Assembly: GCA_016707685.1 (NCBI GenBank)
Contig: JADJHE010000004.1
Coordinates: forward strand, 62,001-126,000
Direction: 5' to 3'
Length of the DNA: 64,000 nt
Source: Bacteroidota bacterium
GTDB taxonomy: Bacteria > Bacteroidota > Bacteroidia > 2-12-FULL-35-15
Part shown: positions 17,637-26,328 of the stretch, piece after piece
How the letters are laid out: every line of letters starts with the position of its first letter
Position numbering within the stretch: the first letter of the stretch is position 1
Notes under the pieces: model-generated
What the model was told of the DNA's origin: nothing
Database searches by the model: none
Seen by the model: only the letters and a program-made list of their open reading frames with translations
Program-made: the position numbers and the translations under genes

Positions 17637-17895
17637 ATGGCAAACCATAAATCAAGTATCAAAAGAATACGTTCTAACGATGCTAAACGCTTAAGAAATC
17701 GTTACCAAGCTAAAACTATGCGTAATGCAATTAAGGATTTAAGAACTGATGATTCTAAAAAATCAGCTTCTGAAAAACTTCCTAAAGTAATTGCTATGGT
17801 AGATAAATTAGCGAAGAAAAAATGTAATTCACAAAAACAAAGCGTCAAATTTGAAATCGAAGTTGACTAAAAAAGTGAACGCACTTACAAAATAA
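17637..17895 (+). CDS. rpsT: 30S ribosomal protein S20 (C-terminal frameshift)
   Basis: S20 binds 16S rRNA and helps assemble the small subunit. The conserved MANHKSSIKRIRSN start and helix-rich body are clear. The raw frame ends at 17870 with an atypical tail. Removing one A from the 6-base run at 17817-17822 gives the family's normal ending, AKKNVIHKNKASNLKSKLTK followed by a few residues, with a stop at 17893-17895 and 85 residues in all. This is the clearest case of a sequence error in the window, because the gene is single-copy and important and the downstream codons are perfectly preserved. A rho-independent terminator follows. Confidence 0.95.
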
Positions 17896-17926
17896 TTTTT
17901 TTTAATTATTTTACTTGAAATAAATA

Positions 17927-17957
17927 AAGGCTCTGCTTAACTGCGGAGCCTTTTTTT
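17927..17957 (+). terminator. rpsT terminator
   Basis: A 10-bp stem (AAGGCTCTGC with GCGGAGCCTT) closes a 6-base loop and runs into seven T residues. Confidence 0.88.
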
Positions 17958-17980
17958 ATATCTTTAACCGAGTAAAATTT

Positions 17981-18679
17981 ATGGAAGAAATCAAACAATC
18001 ATTCGGAATAAAGTCATGGGCAGAAGATGACCGCCCTCGGGAAAAACTAATCGGGAAAGGCCGACAAGTTTTGACCGATGCAGAATTGATTGCTATATTA
18101 ATTGGCTCTGGAAATAGAGATGAAACAGCTGTTGAACTTTCTAAAAAAATTTTAGCAAGTACAGGAAACAATTTAAACGAATTAGGAAAGTTATCAATTA
18201 GCGACCTAACAAAATTTAAAGGCATTGGAGAAGCGAAAGCCATTAGCATTGTTGCTGCATTGGAATTGGGTAGACGAAGAAGGGAAACTGAAACGGTTAA
18301 ACGAGACAAAATAACCTGTAGCAAGGATGTATTTGATATCATGAAACCAATAATGCTTGACTTACCACACGAAGAGTTTTGGTTGTTGATTTTAAATCGT
18401 TCAAATGCTGTAATTAAAAAAGAATTAATTAGCAGAGGTGGTGTTGCAGGAACAGTCGTTGACACTAAAATAATATTTAAAACAGCAGTCGAAAATTTAG
18501 CAAGCTCAATCATCATAAGCCATAATCATCCATCAGGAAATTTAAACCCGAGTGATGCTGATATTAAAATAACAAAGAATATAAAAGAAGCTGGAAAAAT
18601 AATGGATATACCACTTTTTGATCATCTCATTATAACAGACAAAGGTTATTATAGCTTTAATGATGAAGGAATACTTTAG
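17981..18679 (+). CDS. radC: RadC-family JAB/MPN domain protein
   Basis: This 232-residue protein has the two-part RadC layout. An N-terminal helix-hairpin-helix segment contains FKGIGEAKA (about residues 79-87). A C-terminal JAMM metalloprotease-like domain holds the zinc motif HNHPSG with His181, His183 and Asp192. RadC was long linked to DNA repair, but the evidence is weak and its real activity is uncertain. It begins 24 bases after the rpsT T-tract, and wecB follows 23 bases after its stop, so it may lead the polysaccharide operon. Confidence 0.9.
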   Translation: MEEIKQSFGIKSWAEDDRPREKLIGKGRQVLTDAELIAILIGSGNRDETAVELSKKILASTGNNLNELGKLSISDLTKFKGIGEAKAISIVAALELGRRRRETETVKRDKITCSKDVFDIMKPIMLDLPHEEFWLLILNRSNAVIKKELISRGGVAGTVVDTKIIFKTAVENLASSIIISHNHPSGNLNPSDADIKITKNIKEAGKIMDIPLFDHLIITDKGYYSFNDEGIL

Positions 18680-18702
18680 AATAAATTAAAGAAAACAGGA
18701 AT

Positions 18703-19852
18703 ATGCTTAAACTACTTACCGTAATAGGAGCTCGACCACAAATTATAAAAGCGGCTGCATTAAGCAGGGCTATTCAAAAAAGTTATTCCGAAAAAATAAC
18801 CGAAGTTATTGTTCATACTGGACAACATTACGATGAAAACATGTCGCAAGTTTTCTTTGATGAACTCAACATCCCTCAACCAAATTACAACTTAAATGTT
18901 GGGTCTGGCAGCCATGGAAAGCAAACTGCATCAATGATTGAAGGAATTGAAGAGATTCTTTTAAAAGAAAAGCCAAATGCAATTGTGTTGTATGGAGATA
19001 CGAATTCGACCTTAGCAGGTGCCATTGCTGCATCAAAAATCCAAGTTCCGGTTGTGCATATTGAAGCAGGGTTGCGTTCATTCAACAAATCGATGCCCGA
19101 AGAAATTAATCGCATCATGTGCGACCATGTTTCTACCTTATTATTTTCACCAACCAAAGTTGGATACACCAATTTGCTTGCAGAAGGATTTAAAGAAAAC
19201 AACAAAGCACCTTTCAACTTTCGATAATCCCAAAATATATCACTGTGGTGATGTTATGTATGATAACAGTTTGTACTTTTCGACTGTTGCTGAAAACACA
19301 TCATCCATCCTAACCGACAATGCGATTGAAAAAGGAAAATTCATACTTGCAACCATACACCGCAATAACAATACAGACGAACCAGAGCGATTAAATGCTT
19401 TATTTTCGGCAATCAATAAAATAGCCACAGAAAACAACATAACGGTGGTATTGCCTTTACACCCTCGTACAGCTAAATTATTACCACAAAATTTAAATGC
19501 CGAATTATACAGCACAGTAAAAACAAATAAATTAATAAAAATAATTCCACCGGTTTCATTTTTAGAAATGATTGCCTTGGAAAAAAATGCAGAACTAGTA
19601 ATAACAGATAGTGGAGGTGTTCAAAAAGAAGCGTTCTTTTTTGAAAAACCATGTATTATACTGCGTTCAGAAACTGAATGGGTTGAATTAGTTGAATGCG
19701 GATCCGCTAAAATAACAGATGCTGACGAGCAAAAAATAATTGAGGCCTATCGTCATTTTAAAGACAATAAAAAATTACAATTCCCTAAACTTTTTGGCAA
19801 TGGAAAAGCATCGGAATTTATTTGTTCTGAAATTTTAACTCACATACACTAA
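18703..19852 (+). CDS. wecB: UDP-N-acetylglucosamine 2-epimerase (frameshifted)
   Basis: The enzyme interconverts UDP-GlcNAc and UDP-ManNAc, supplying ManNAc-type sugars for surface polysaccharide. The N-terminal frame has IGARPQIIKAAAL and HTGQHYDENMS, then GDTNSTLAGA and HIEAGLRSFN. It breaks after KAPF. Removing one A at 19216-19217 joins it to TFDNPKIYHCGDVMYDN in the second frame, which then carries TIHRNNNTD, HPRT and the SGGVQKEAFF nucleotide-binding segment. The repaired product is about 382 residues, normal for the family. It opens a tightly packed run of five carbohydrate-modifying genes; the next starts 1 base after its stop. Confidence 0.9.
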
Positions 19853-19853
19853 A

Positions 19854-21158
19854 GTGCTACTGATATACACACATAAAATAACTCATAGAAACAAGTATAC
19901 ATTCAACTTGTTTTTTAAAGATATATTGGGAATTGACTTTACACTTATTGATAATATAGAGGATTTTAAAAAGTCTGATTTGCCAAAATTATCATACACC
20001 CTCAATCCCATTGGTGGTGAGGTTTTTTTTACTTCACGAAATTTATTATTTGAAAGTGGAATTACGGAACAAAACATTTCACTATTTGACTATAATTCAC
20101 ACAAAGTGTTTTTTGCAACAGGAAAAGCTTCCGCTTTACCATTTGATGTGTTTGCTGCAAGCTTTTATTTAGTAAGTCGTTACGAAGAATATTTGCCACA
20201 TATACGAGACGAGCATGATCGCTTCGACGCAAAAGATAGTCTCGCATTTCAAAATGGCTTTTTACAAAAACCTGTTGTAAACAGCTGGGCAAAATGGATT
20301 AAAGATATTTTAAAAAGCAAATATCCAGAATTGATATTCCCTCAAAAAAAATATCAATTCACTTCCACCATTGATATTGACAATGCTTATGCGTACCGAG
20401 AAAAAGGTTTCACAAGAAGCTTGGGAGGCTATTTAAAATCATTATCGAAATTTGATTTTAAAGAAATCAAACAACGTACAAGAGTTTTGTTAGGCTTAGA
20501 AAAAGACCCTTATGACACCTACGAATTTCAATTAGAAATATTAAAAAAATACAAATTTAAAAGTGTTTACTTTTTTTTATTGGGTGATTATGGTGTAAAC
20601 GATAAAAACCTACCTATTGAAAGTAAAGAGTTTCAATCATTAATAAAAATGCTTGGCGACTATGCCGAAGTGGGAATACATCCTTCATACGGTTCAAATA
20701 AAAGCAAGGAACAATTAAAAAAAGAGGTTGGTCGTTTGTCGAAAGTATTGCACAGAGATGTAACAAAAAGCAGGCAACATTTTTTAAAATTAACATTGCC
20801 AGAAACATATCGTAATCTTATTGACCTTGACATTACAGATGATTACACAATGGGATTTGCATCGCAAGTAGGATTCAGAGCTAGTATTTGTACCCCATTC
20901 AATTTTTATGATTTGGACATGGAACTCGAAACAAAATTAAAAATTCATCCATTTGCAATTATGGAAGGAACACTAAAATATTATATGAATATTTCACCAG
21001 CAGATGCGATGAGTAAAATAAAACCACTTATTGATGAAGTAAAAGCAGTAGATGGTGAATTTATGAGTTTATGGCATAATGATACATTGAACAATCAAAA
21101 ATTATGGCTGGGATGGCAAAAAGTTTACGAAGAAATGGCAGAATACGCTACAAACTAA
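19854..21158 (+). CDS. Polysaccharide deacetylase family protein with DUF7033-like N-terminus
   Basis: This 434-residue protein has an N-terminal domain of the DUF7033 type (about residues 1-130, with VSRYEEYLPH). A NodB-like deacetylase domain follows. Visible metal and catalytic motifs are TSTIDIDNAY with the paired aspartates, EVGIHPSYGSN with the His, and SLWHND near the end. It probably removes N- or O-acetyl groups from a cell-surface glycan. The start is a GTG at 19854, 1 base after wecB. The next gene begins directly after its stop, so translational coupling is likely. Confidence 0.8.
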   Translation: MLLIYTHKITHRNKYTFNLFFKDILGIDFTLIDNIEDFKKSDLPKLSYTLNPIGGEVFFTSRNLLFESGITEQNISLFDYNSHKVFFATGKASALPFDVFAASFYLVSRYEEYLPHIRDEHDRFDAKDSLAFQNGFLQKPVVNSWAKWIKDILKSKYPELIFPQKKYQFTSTIDIDNAYAYREKGFTRSLGGYLKSLSKFDFKEIKQRTRVLLGLEKDPYDTYEFQLEILKKYKFKSVYFFLLGDYGVNDKNLPIESKEFQSLIKMLGDYAEVGIHPSYGSNKSKEQLKKEVGRLSKVLHRDVTKSRQHFLKLTLPETYRNLIDLDITDDYTMGFASQVGFRASICTPFNFYDLDMELETKLKIHPFAIMEGTLKYYMNISPADAMSKIKPLIDEVKAVDGEFMSLWHNDTLNNQKLWLGWQKVYEEMAEYATN

Positions 21159-22052
21159 ATGCTAAAACAATTTCTAATAAAATATAGTCCTGAGTTTGTT
21201 CTTGAATGGGCAAAAACGTTGAAAAAAAATCAACGCAAGAAACAATTATTAGATCAAGAAAAAAACAATACAGGTATTACAAAACAAAAACTAATTGAAG
21301 ACTTTAAAAAAATAGGTCTAAAATCAGGTGATTCGGTTCTAGTTCATAGTAGCTTAAGTAAAATAGGCTTTGTTGAAGGTGGTCCATCAACTATTGTTGA
21401 TGCCCTCTTTGATGTTATAGGAAAAGAAGGAACACTTTTATTCCCAACATTTCCTGCGAAAGGAAGAAACAAAACACATTTAGAAGAACATCCAATTTTT
21501 GATATAAAAAACACACCATCTCAAATGGGAAGTATTACGGAATATTTCAGAAAACTGGACGGTGTTTATAGAAGTTTTCATCCAACTGATTCTGTTTGTG
21601 CTAAAGGACCTTTAGCTGAATATTATACCAATTCGCATTTCGGACAATTAACGCCTTACAATGAACATTCTCCATTTCGAAAATTATGTGCAAAAAGAGG
21701 AAAAATATTAATGCTCGGAACAACACTAAATGGCGCATGTACCAATTTGCATACACTCGAAGATGCTGTTGATTTTAAATATCCAGTATATGATGCTACC
21801 ATTTTTGAAGTAAAAATGATTGATGAAAAAGGTAAAGAACAAAGCATGAAAACAAAAGTTCATAATCCCGACTATTCTGCTAAACGAAATTGTGATGCCC
21901 TTAAACCTTTATTTGAAAAAGAAGGTGTTTTACAAAATGGAAATGTTGGTGAAGCAAAAACAATGCTGATAGATGCTAATAAAATGCTAGAAGTAATGAT
22001 AAAAAATTACACAGAAAAGGGAATAACCATGTACACTCCATTTGGAAGCTAA
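21159..22052 (+). CDS. AAC(3)-family N-acetyltransferase in a polysaccharide cluster
   Basis: This 297-residue protein matches the aminoglycoside 3-N-acetyltransferase fold family. It has VLVHSSLSKIG near the N-terminus, GTLLFPTF, the His-containing SFHPTDSVCAKGP and HSPFRKL. Many members act on sugars of surface polymers rather than on drugs. The setting, between two polysaccharide deacetylases, favours acetylation of a glycan amino group here. An antibiotic-resistance role should not be assumed. The ATG follows the preceding stop with no gap. The frame is intact. Confidence 0.78.
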   Translation: MLKQFLIKYSPEFVLEWAKTLKKNQRKKQLLDQEKNNTGITKQKLIEDFKKIGLKSGDSVLVHSSLSKIGFVEGGPSTIVDALFDVIGKEGTLLFPTFPAKGRNKTHLEEHPIFDIKNTPSQMGSITEYFRKLDGVYRSFHPTDSVCAKGPLAEYYTNSHFGQLTPYNEHSPFRKLCAKRGKILMLGTTLNGACTNLHTLEDAVDFKYPVYDATIFEVKMIDEKGKEQSMKTKVHNPDYSAKRNCDALKPLFEKEGVLQNGNVGEAKTMLIDANKMLEVMIKNYTEKGITMYTPFGS

Positions 22053-22053
22053 A

Positions 22054-23043
22054 ATGAAAATATACATTACACTCGACTATGAAATTTACTTTGGTGAAAA
22101 CCATGGTACGGTAGAGAAGTGTATTATCTATCCTACAAATGAACTGATCAGAATCGCGGAAAAAAATGGAGTTCGCTTTGTGTTTTTTGTAGACATTGGA
22201 TTTATTATTAAGCTAAATGAATTTAGAAAAAAATATCCTGAACTGGAAACGGATTATCTTGCAATTACTAATCAGGTAAAGTATCTATCCGATACAGGAC
22301 ACGATGTACAGTTACACATACATCCGCATTGGGAGGATAGTTTTTACAATGGAACAAAATGGATCATTGATGTAAAACGATATAAATTATCCGATTTTAA
22401 CAACACAGAAATCAACACCATTGTAAGCAAATACAAAGCTGCTCTTTTTGCGATTACGAATAAGCCCATCTTTTCCTTTAGAGCTGGAGGCTGGTGTATT
22501 CAGCCCTTTGACAAGTTTAAAAATGCATTTATTAAAAACGGTATAACGCTCGATAGTAGTGTTTTCAAAAATGGAAAATATGAATCGAGGGAGTATGCAT
22601 ATGATTTTACTGCCGCTCCTGATAAAGACATCTATCCATTTGAAGATGATGTAAACATTGAACAAAAAAATGGGCAGTTCACTGAATTACCAATTAGTTC
22701 CATTAAAAATTCTCCACTCTTTTTTTGGACATTATTTTTATTAGGTCGAAAAAATCCATATTTACATAAACCTCTGGGCGATGGCAGAGCAATGCCAGCA
22801 CCTGGATATAGAAAAAAATTATTGACTCATTTTACTAACAATCCTGTTTCGGTTGATGGATACAATGCAACCTTACTTCAAAAAGCATTGAATAGGCTTT
22901 CAACTAAAAACAAAAATCACATGGTGATTATTGGTCACCCGAAAGCATTATCACGATTATCTTTGCAAAAAATTGAGGGCTTTGTAATCAAAAACAAAGA
23001 CAAGCATCAATTCACAACATTTAGCAACGAGTTTTTGAAATGA
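22054..23043 (+). CDS. Polysaccharide deacetylase-like protein
   Basis: This 329-residue protein belongs to the glycoside hydrolase/deacetylase (NodB-like) superfamily. It opens with ITLDYEIYFGENHGTVE, a catalytic-Asp segment. It then has FVDIGF and the metal-binding HIHPHWEDS. Later GHPKAL resembles the last catalytic His strand. The ATG at 22054 lies 1 base after the preceding stop; an upstream TTG at 22042 would only overlap the previous gene. It is a second, divergent deacetylase in the same operon, suggesting stepwise glycan modification. The next gene overlaps its stop as ATGA. Confidence 0.75.
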   Translation: MKIYITLDYEIYFGENHGTVEKCIIYPTNELIRIAEKNGVRFVFFVDIGFIIKLNEFRKKYPELETDYLAITNQVKYLSDTGHDVQLHIHPHWEDSFYNGTKWIIDVKRYKLSDFNNTEINTIVSKYKAALFAITNKPIFSFRAGGWCIQPFDKFKNAFIKNGITLDSSVFKNGKYESREYAYDFTAAPDKDIYPFEDDVNIEQKNGQFTELPISSIKNSPLFFWTLFLLGRKNPYLHKPLGDGRAMPAPGYRKKLLTHFTNNPVSVDGYNATLLQKALNRLSTKNKNHMVIIGHPKALSRLSLQKIEGFVIKNKDKHQFTTFSNEFLK

Positions 23044-23960
23044 TACACTACATAGAGCAAAAAAATATTGACAAAAAAAAGTGGGACGCCTGTATTCAAA
23101 CAAGCACCTCTCCTAGCATTTTTGTTTATTCGTGGTATCTTGATGTGGTTTGCCCCAATTGGAGTGCACTAATTTTAAATGATTACGAAGCAGTATTCCC
23201 TCTTGCTTCCAATAGTAAACTATCCATTCAATATCTATATCAACCTCTATTTACAAGATATTTAGGTGTTTACTCAAAAACGAGTATTACAGAAAATTTA
23301 GTTTCTGATTTTTTTGATGCAATCCCTAAACATTTTAAATACATTGAATTTTGTATTCACGAAAACAACCTATTTAATCGCGTTGATTTTAATAAAAAAG
23401 AACGATTATTTCAAACGCTATCATTAATGCAGAGTTATGATCAGTTATTAGATAATTTTAAAGGAGACGCCAAAAGGAATCTTAAAAAAGCCGAAAAGCA
23501 TCAATTAGTTATTACAGAAAATGTTCAACCAAAAGATGTTGTTGATTTATTTAAAAACAATAAAGGAAAAGAGCTTACTGGTTTAAACAAAGAAGATTAC
23601 AGCACACTAGAAAATTTGATGATAGTAGCGCTCAAAAATAATTCAGGGATAATACTAGGGATTCAAAACAATCAAAACAAACTCATTGCAGCTGGATTTT
23701 TCATAAAATCTAAAACTGAAATTTTATTTTTAAAAGGAAGCGCTGACGCTGAGGGGAAATCAGTTGGAGCAATGTACTTATTACTGAATTTTATTTTCAA
23801 AAATTATAGTCAAAAGTTTGAAAAATTTGATTTTGGAGGCTCTTCCGTTGAAACAGTTGCTAGCTTTAATCGTAATTTTGGTGCTAAAGATTCCGTATAT
23901 TTGCAAGTGAAAAGAAACAGATTACCCCTTTTAATTAGATTGATGAGCGGTAAAAAATAA
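23040..23960 (+). CDS. FemAB/GNAT-like acyltransferase
   Basis: This 306-residue protein resembles FemAB-type peptidyl or acyl transferases. It has YSWYLDVVCPNW and AVFPLA near the N-terminus, and KGDAKRNLKKAEKH before the second GNAT half. The end has LFLKGSADAEGKSVGAMYLL and FDFGGSSVE. In polysaccharide clusters such proteins add acyl or aminoacyl groups to sugars. Its ATG overlaps the preceding TGA by four bases, so translation is coupled. The frame is intact. The substrate is unknown. Confidence 0.72.
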   Translation: MIHYIEQKNIDKKKWDACIQTSTSPSIFVYSWYLDVVCPNWSALILNDYEAVFPLASNSKLSIQYLYQPLFTRYLGVYSKTSITENLVSDFFDAIPKHFKYIEFCIHENNLFNRVDFNKKERLFQTLSLMQSYDQLLDNFKGDAKRNLKKAEKHQLVITENVQPKDVVDLFKNNKGKELTGLNKEDYSTLENLMIVALKNNSGIILGIQNNQNKLIAAGFFIKSKTEILFLKGSADAEGKSVGAMYLLLNFIFKNYSQKFEKFDFGGSSVETVASFNRNFGAKDSVYLQVKRNRLPLLIRLMSGKK

Positions 23961-23968
23961 TTACAACC

Positions 23969-24616
23969 ATGGTACACATTTTAGGAAACAGCAATTCGGT
24001 TTTTAATGAATACATAGCCGAAATAAGAGACGAAAAAGTTCAAAAAGATAGTATGCGTTTTCGTAGAAATATGGAGCGTATGGGTGAAATTATGGCTTAT
24101 GAAATAAGTAAAACACTTGTTTACGAAAACCGTGAAACAATCACACCGCTCGGAATTGCAAATGTATCCAGAATAAAAGAACAACCTGTAATTGCTACAA
24201 TATTGAGAGCAGGCTTATCTGTTCACAATGGATTTCTAAGCTACTTTGACAAAGCTGAAAATGCATTTATTTCTGCTTATCGTAAACATCATAAAGATGG
24301 AAGTTTTGATATTCAAGTAGAATATATGGCTTGTCCTAACCTTACGGATAAAACATTAATTCTTTGCGATCCGATGCTGGCTACTGGCGCATCGATGGTT
24401 TTAACTTATAAAGCTTTACTACAAAGAGGTAAACCTCGTCATATTCACATTGTGTCTGTTATTGCTAGTACAGAAGGTGTTGATTATGTAAAAAAACATT
24501 TACCGGAAAATGTTACTATTTGGTGTGGAGCAGTTGATGAAGAGCTTACAGCTCAAGCATACATTGTTCCAGGCTTAGGTGATGCCGGAGATTTAGCTTA
24601 CGGAAATAAAATTTAA
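23969..24616 (+). CDS. upp: Uracil phosphoribosyltransferase
   Basis: The enzyme salvages uracil, making UMP from uracil and PRPP. The 215-residue length is typical. The PRPP loop reads LILCDPMLATGASM, with TILRAGLSVHNGF earlier, and the uracil-binding C-terminus holds YIVPGLGDAGDLAYG. It starts 9 bases after the FemAB-like gene, so it is probably transcribed with the polysaccharide run despite the different role. Confidence 0.95.
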   Translation: MVHILGNSNSVFNEYIAEIRDEKVQKDSMRFRRNMERMGEIMAYEISKTLVYENRETITPLGIANVSRIKEQPVIATILRAGLSVHNGFLSYFDKAENAFISAYRKHHKDGSFDIQVEYMACPNLTDKTLILCDPMLATGASMVLTYKALLQRGKPRHIHIVSVIASTEGVDYVKKHLPENVTIWCGAVDEELTAQAYIVPGLGDAGDLAYGNKI

Positions 24617-24627
24617 CTTATAACAAG

Positions 24628-25082
24628 TTGCAACAAGAAATCTGGGAAATAATATCTGTTTTTTTATTAAGTACAGTAAAATTTGTATTCGGTGCAGTTC
24701 CAATGGCATTAGCGATGGGCTTCTCTTTTTTCGAAACAGTTGTTGTTACTTCATTAGGAGGATTTACGGGAGTTATCGTTTTTGTTTTCTTGAGTGATAC
24801 ACTTGTTAAAAATTTCAAAAAAAGGAAAGAACAAAAAAAGATAGTAAACAACCTGAGGTTGTAAAAAAGAAATTTACTCGCAAAAACAAACTTATTGTTA
24901 TTATAAAAAAACGATTTGGAGTTGTTGGCATTTCACTGGCAACACCACTATTATTATCTATACCACTAGGTTGTTTTTTAGCTGTTCGCTATTTTAAAAA
25001 CAAACAAGAGATTATTGCATACATGTTTGGCTCAATCCTTTTTTGGTCAGTATCTATTGCTTCCTTCAAATTACTTTTTTAA
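24628..25082 (+). CDS. Small multi-pass membrane protein (frameshifted)
   Basis: I do not recognise a named family. The open frame from a TTG at 24628 gives two hydrophobic segments (SVFLLSTVKFVFGAVPMALA and VVTSLGGFTGVIVFVFL), then fails. Adding one A to the run at 24833-24839 restores a frame to 25082. It reads KKDSKQPEVVKKKFTRKNKL and then two more membrane segments (GISLATPLLLSIPLGCFLAV and YMFGSILFWSVSIASFK). The repaired protein has about 151 residues with four helices and a basic central loop. Its stop overlaps the next ATG as TAATG. Confidence 0.65.
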
Positions 25083-25771
25083 TGTATCAGCATGTTTTTT
25101 TTGATTTAGACAGAACCCTTTGGGATTTTGAAATTAATTCGCACGAAACATTAATTGAGCTAATTGATAAATATAAATTAACAGAAAAAGGAATTGGTTC
25201 GCCCATCACTTTTATTGAAGAGTATTACAAAATAAATGACCTTCTTTGGGAAGAATACAGAGAAGGCACAATCAATCAAGAGACGCTTCGTTATGAACGA
25301 TTTAACAGAGCATTGTTAAAATACGAAATCACGGATGTTGAATTAATAAAAAACATTGGTAACGATTACGTTTATTTATCACCTCTAAAAACAAATTTAG
25401 TCCCTCATACAATTGAAGTATTGGATTATTTGAAATCTAAGTACGATTTGCATATCATAACAAATGGATTTGAAGAAGTGCAACACATTAAGCTTAGCAA
25501 CTCGGGCATTGCAAACTATTTTTCTGAAATAATCACTTCTGAACGTGCTGGATTTAAAAAACCCGACAAACGAATTTTTGATTATTCATTGAGTGCAACA
25601 AACTCATCCAGAGAAAAAAGTATTATGATTGGAGACTGTATAAATGCTGATATACTAGGGGCTAAAAATGCAGGAATACATCAAGTCTATTTTAATCCGG
25701 ATCAACATTTACATCAAGAAGATATTACTCATGAAATAAGATCCTTAATTGAATTGAAGGAAATTTTATAA
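25082..25771 (+). CDS. HAD-family phosphatase, YjjG/noncanonical pyrimidine type
   Basis: This 229-residue haloacid-dehalogenase hydrolase has all motifs. Motif I is FFDLDRTLWD with the nucleophile Asp, motif II is ITNGFEEVQ, the lysine lies in RAGFKKPD, and motif IV is MIGDCINADILGA. The cap arrangement matches YjjG-type nucleotidases. I prefer the ATG at 25082 because it gives the family N-terminus and overlaps the previous stop; an ATG at 25043 would add an atypical extension. It may act with Upp in pyrimidine salvage or clean-up. It ends against the converging lipoprotein gene with no spacer. Confidence 0.82.
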   Translation: MYQHVFFDLDRTLWDFEINSHETLIELIDKYKLTEKGIGSPITFIEEYYKINDLLWEEYREGTINQETLRYERFNRALLKYEITDVELIKNIGNDYVYLSPLKTNLVPHTIEVLDYLKSKYDLHIITNGFEEVQHIKLSNSGIANYFSEIITSERAGFKKPDKRIFDYSLSATNSSREKSIMIGDCINADILGAKNAGIHQVYFNPDQHLHQEDITHEIRSLIELKEIL

Positions 25772-26263
25772 TTATGGGAGTGTAATTTCGTTGGAAGTAA
25801 CAACATTGCTTTTGTGTCCCGCTCTATCCGTTAAACTAATTTCAAATTTAACAATTGTATGTCCTGGAACATAAATAGGTGGAACTCTCAATTTTGCTAT
25901 AATATCTCCATTCAATGCTTTGTACTGACCATCCGGAGTTAAATTAGGTACACGGTAGGTATAATACAAGGTATCCATAACTGATGTAGAATCAATCGCA
26001 TCAAAAGGATGAAATAAATTATCTGTTCCTTTATATAAATACTTCATTTTAAAATCATCTGGACTTTCTGAATCGCCAGGCAATTTACCAATGTCGCCAT
26101 CACCATCTTGAAAAGAAATGATACAATCTGCAGAGTCTAATCCGTATTTAACATATTGAACAAACTCAATAATTGGTTCAGGTGGATAGTCTTTCTCTTT
26201 TACACATGATGTAAAAAGTGAAATTAGCACTACTAAAAATGGTATGTATTTAAGTTTCATCAT
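25772..26263 (-). CDS. Hypothetical lipoprotein
   Basis: This 163-residue protein has a lipoprotein signal with lipobox FTSC, giving Cys20. The mature part is Asp/Tyr-rich and beta-rich, with FQDGDGDIGKLPGDSES, a calcium-binding-like acidic stretch, and a C-terminal strand ending SNEITLP. The layout resembles small Bacteroidota lipoproteins with an Ig-like fold, but I cannot name it. Its stop abuts the converging HAD gene, with no room for a terminator. The 65-base spacer upstream contains TAACTTTA, close to a -7 box. Confidence 0.65.
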   Translation of the reverse strand: MMKLKYIPFLVVLISLFTSCVKEKDYPPEPIIEFVQYVKYGLDSADCIISFQDGDGDIGKLPGDSESPDDFKMKYLYKGTDNLFHPFDAIDSTSVMDTLYYTYRVPNLTPDGQYKALNGDIIAKLRVPPIYVPGHTIVKFEISLTDRAGHKSNVVTSNEITLP

Positions 26264-26328
26264 TACAATACCCTAAAGTTATTCAATTTTATAATAAAAA
26301 ACTAAGGATGTCAGTTTTTATTGCATTA

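Noticed and set aside
21159..22052. Aminoglycoside resistance gene
   Set aside because: The fold family is AAC(3), but the gene is embedded between polysaccharide deacetylases, so a glycan role is more likely.
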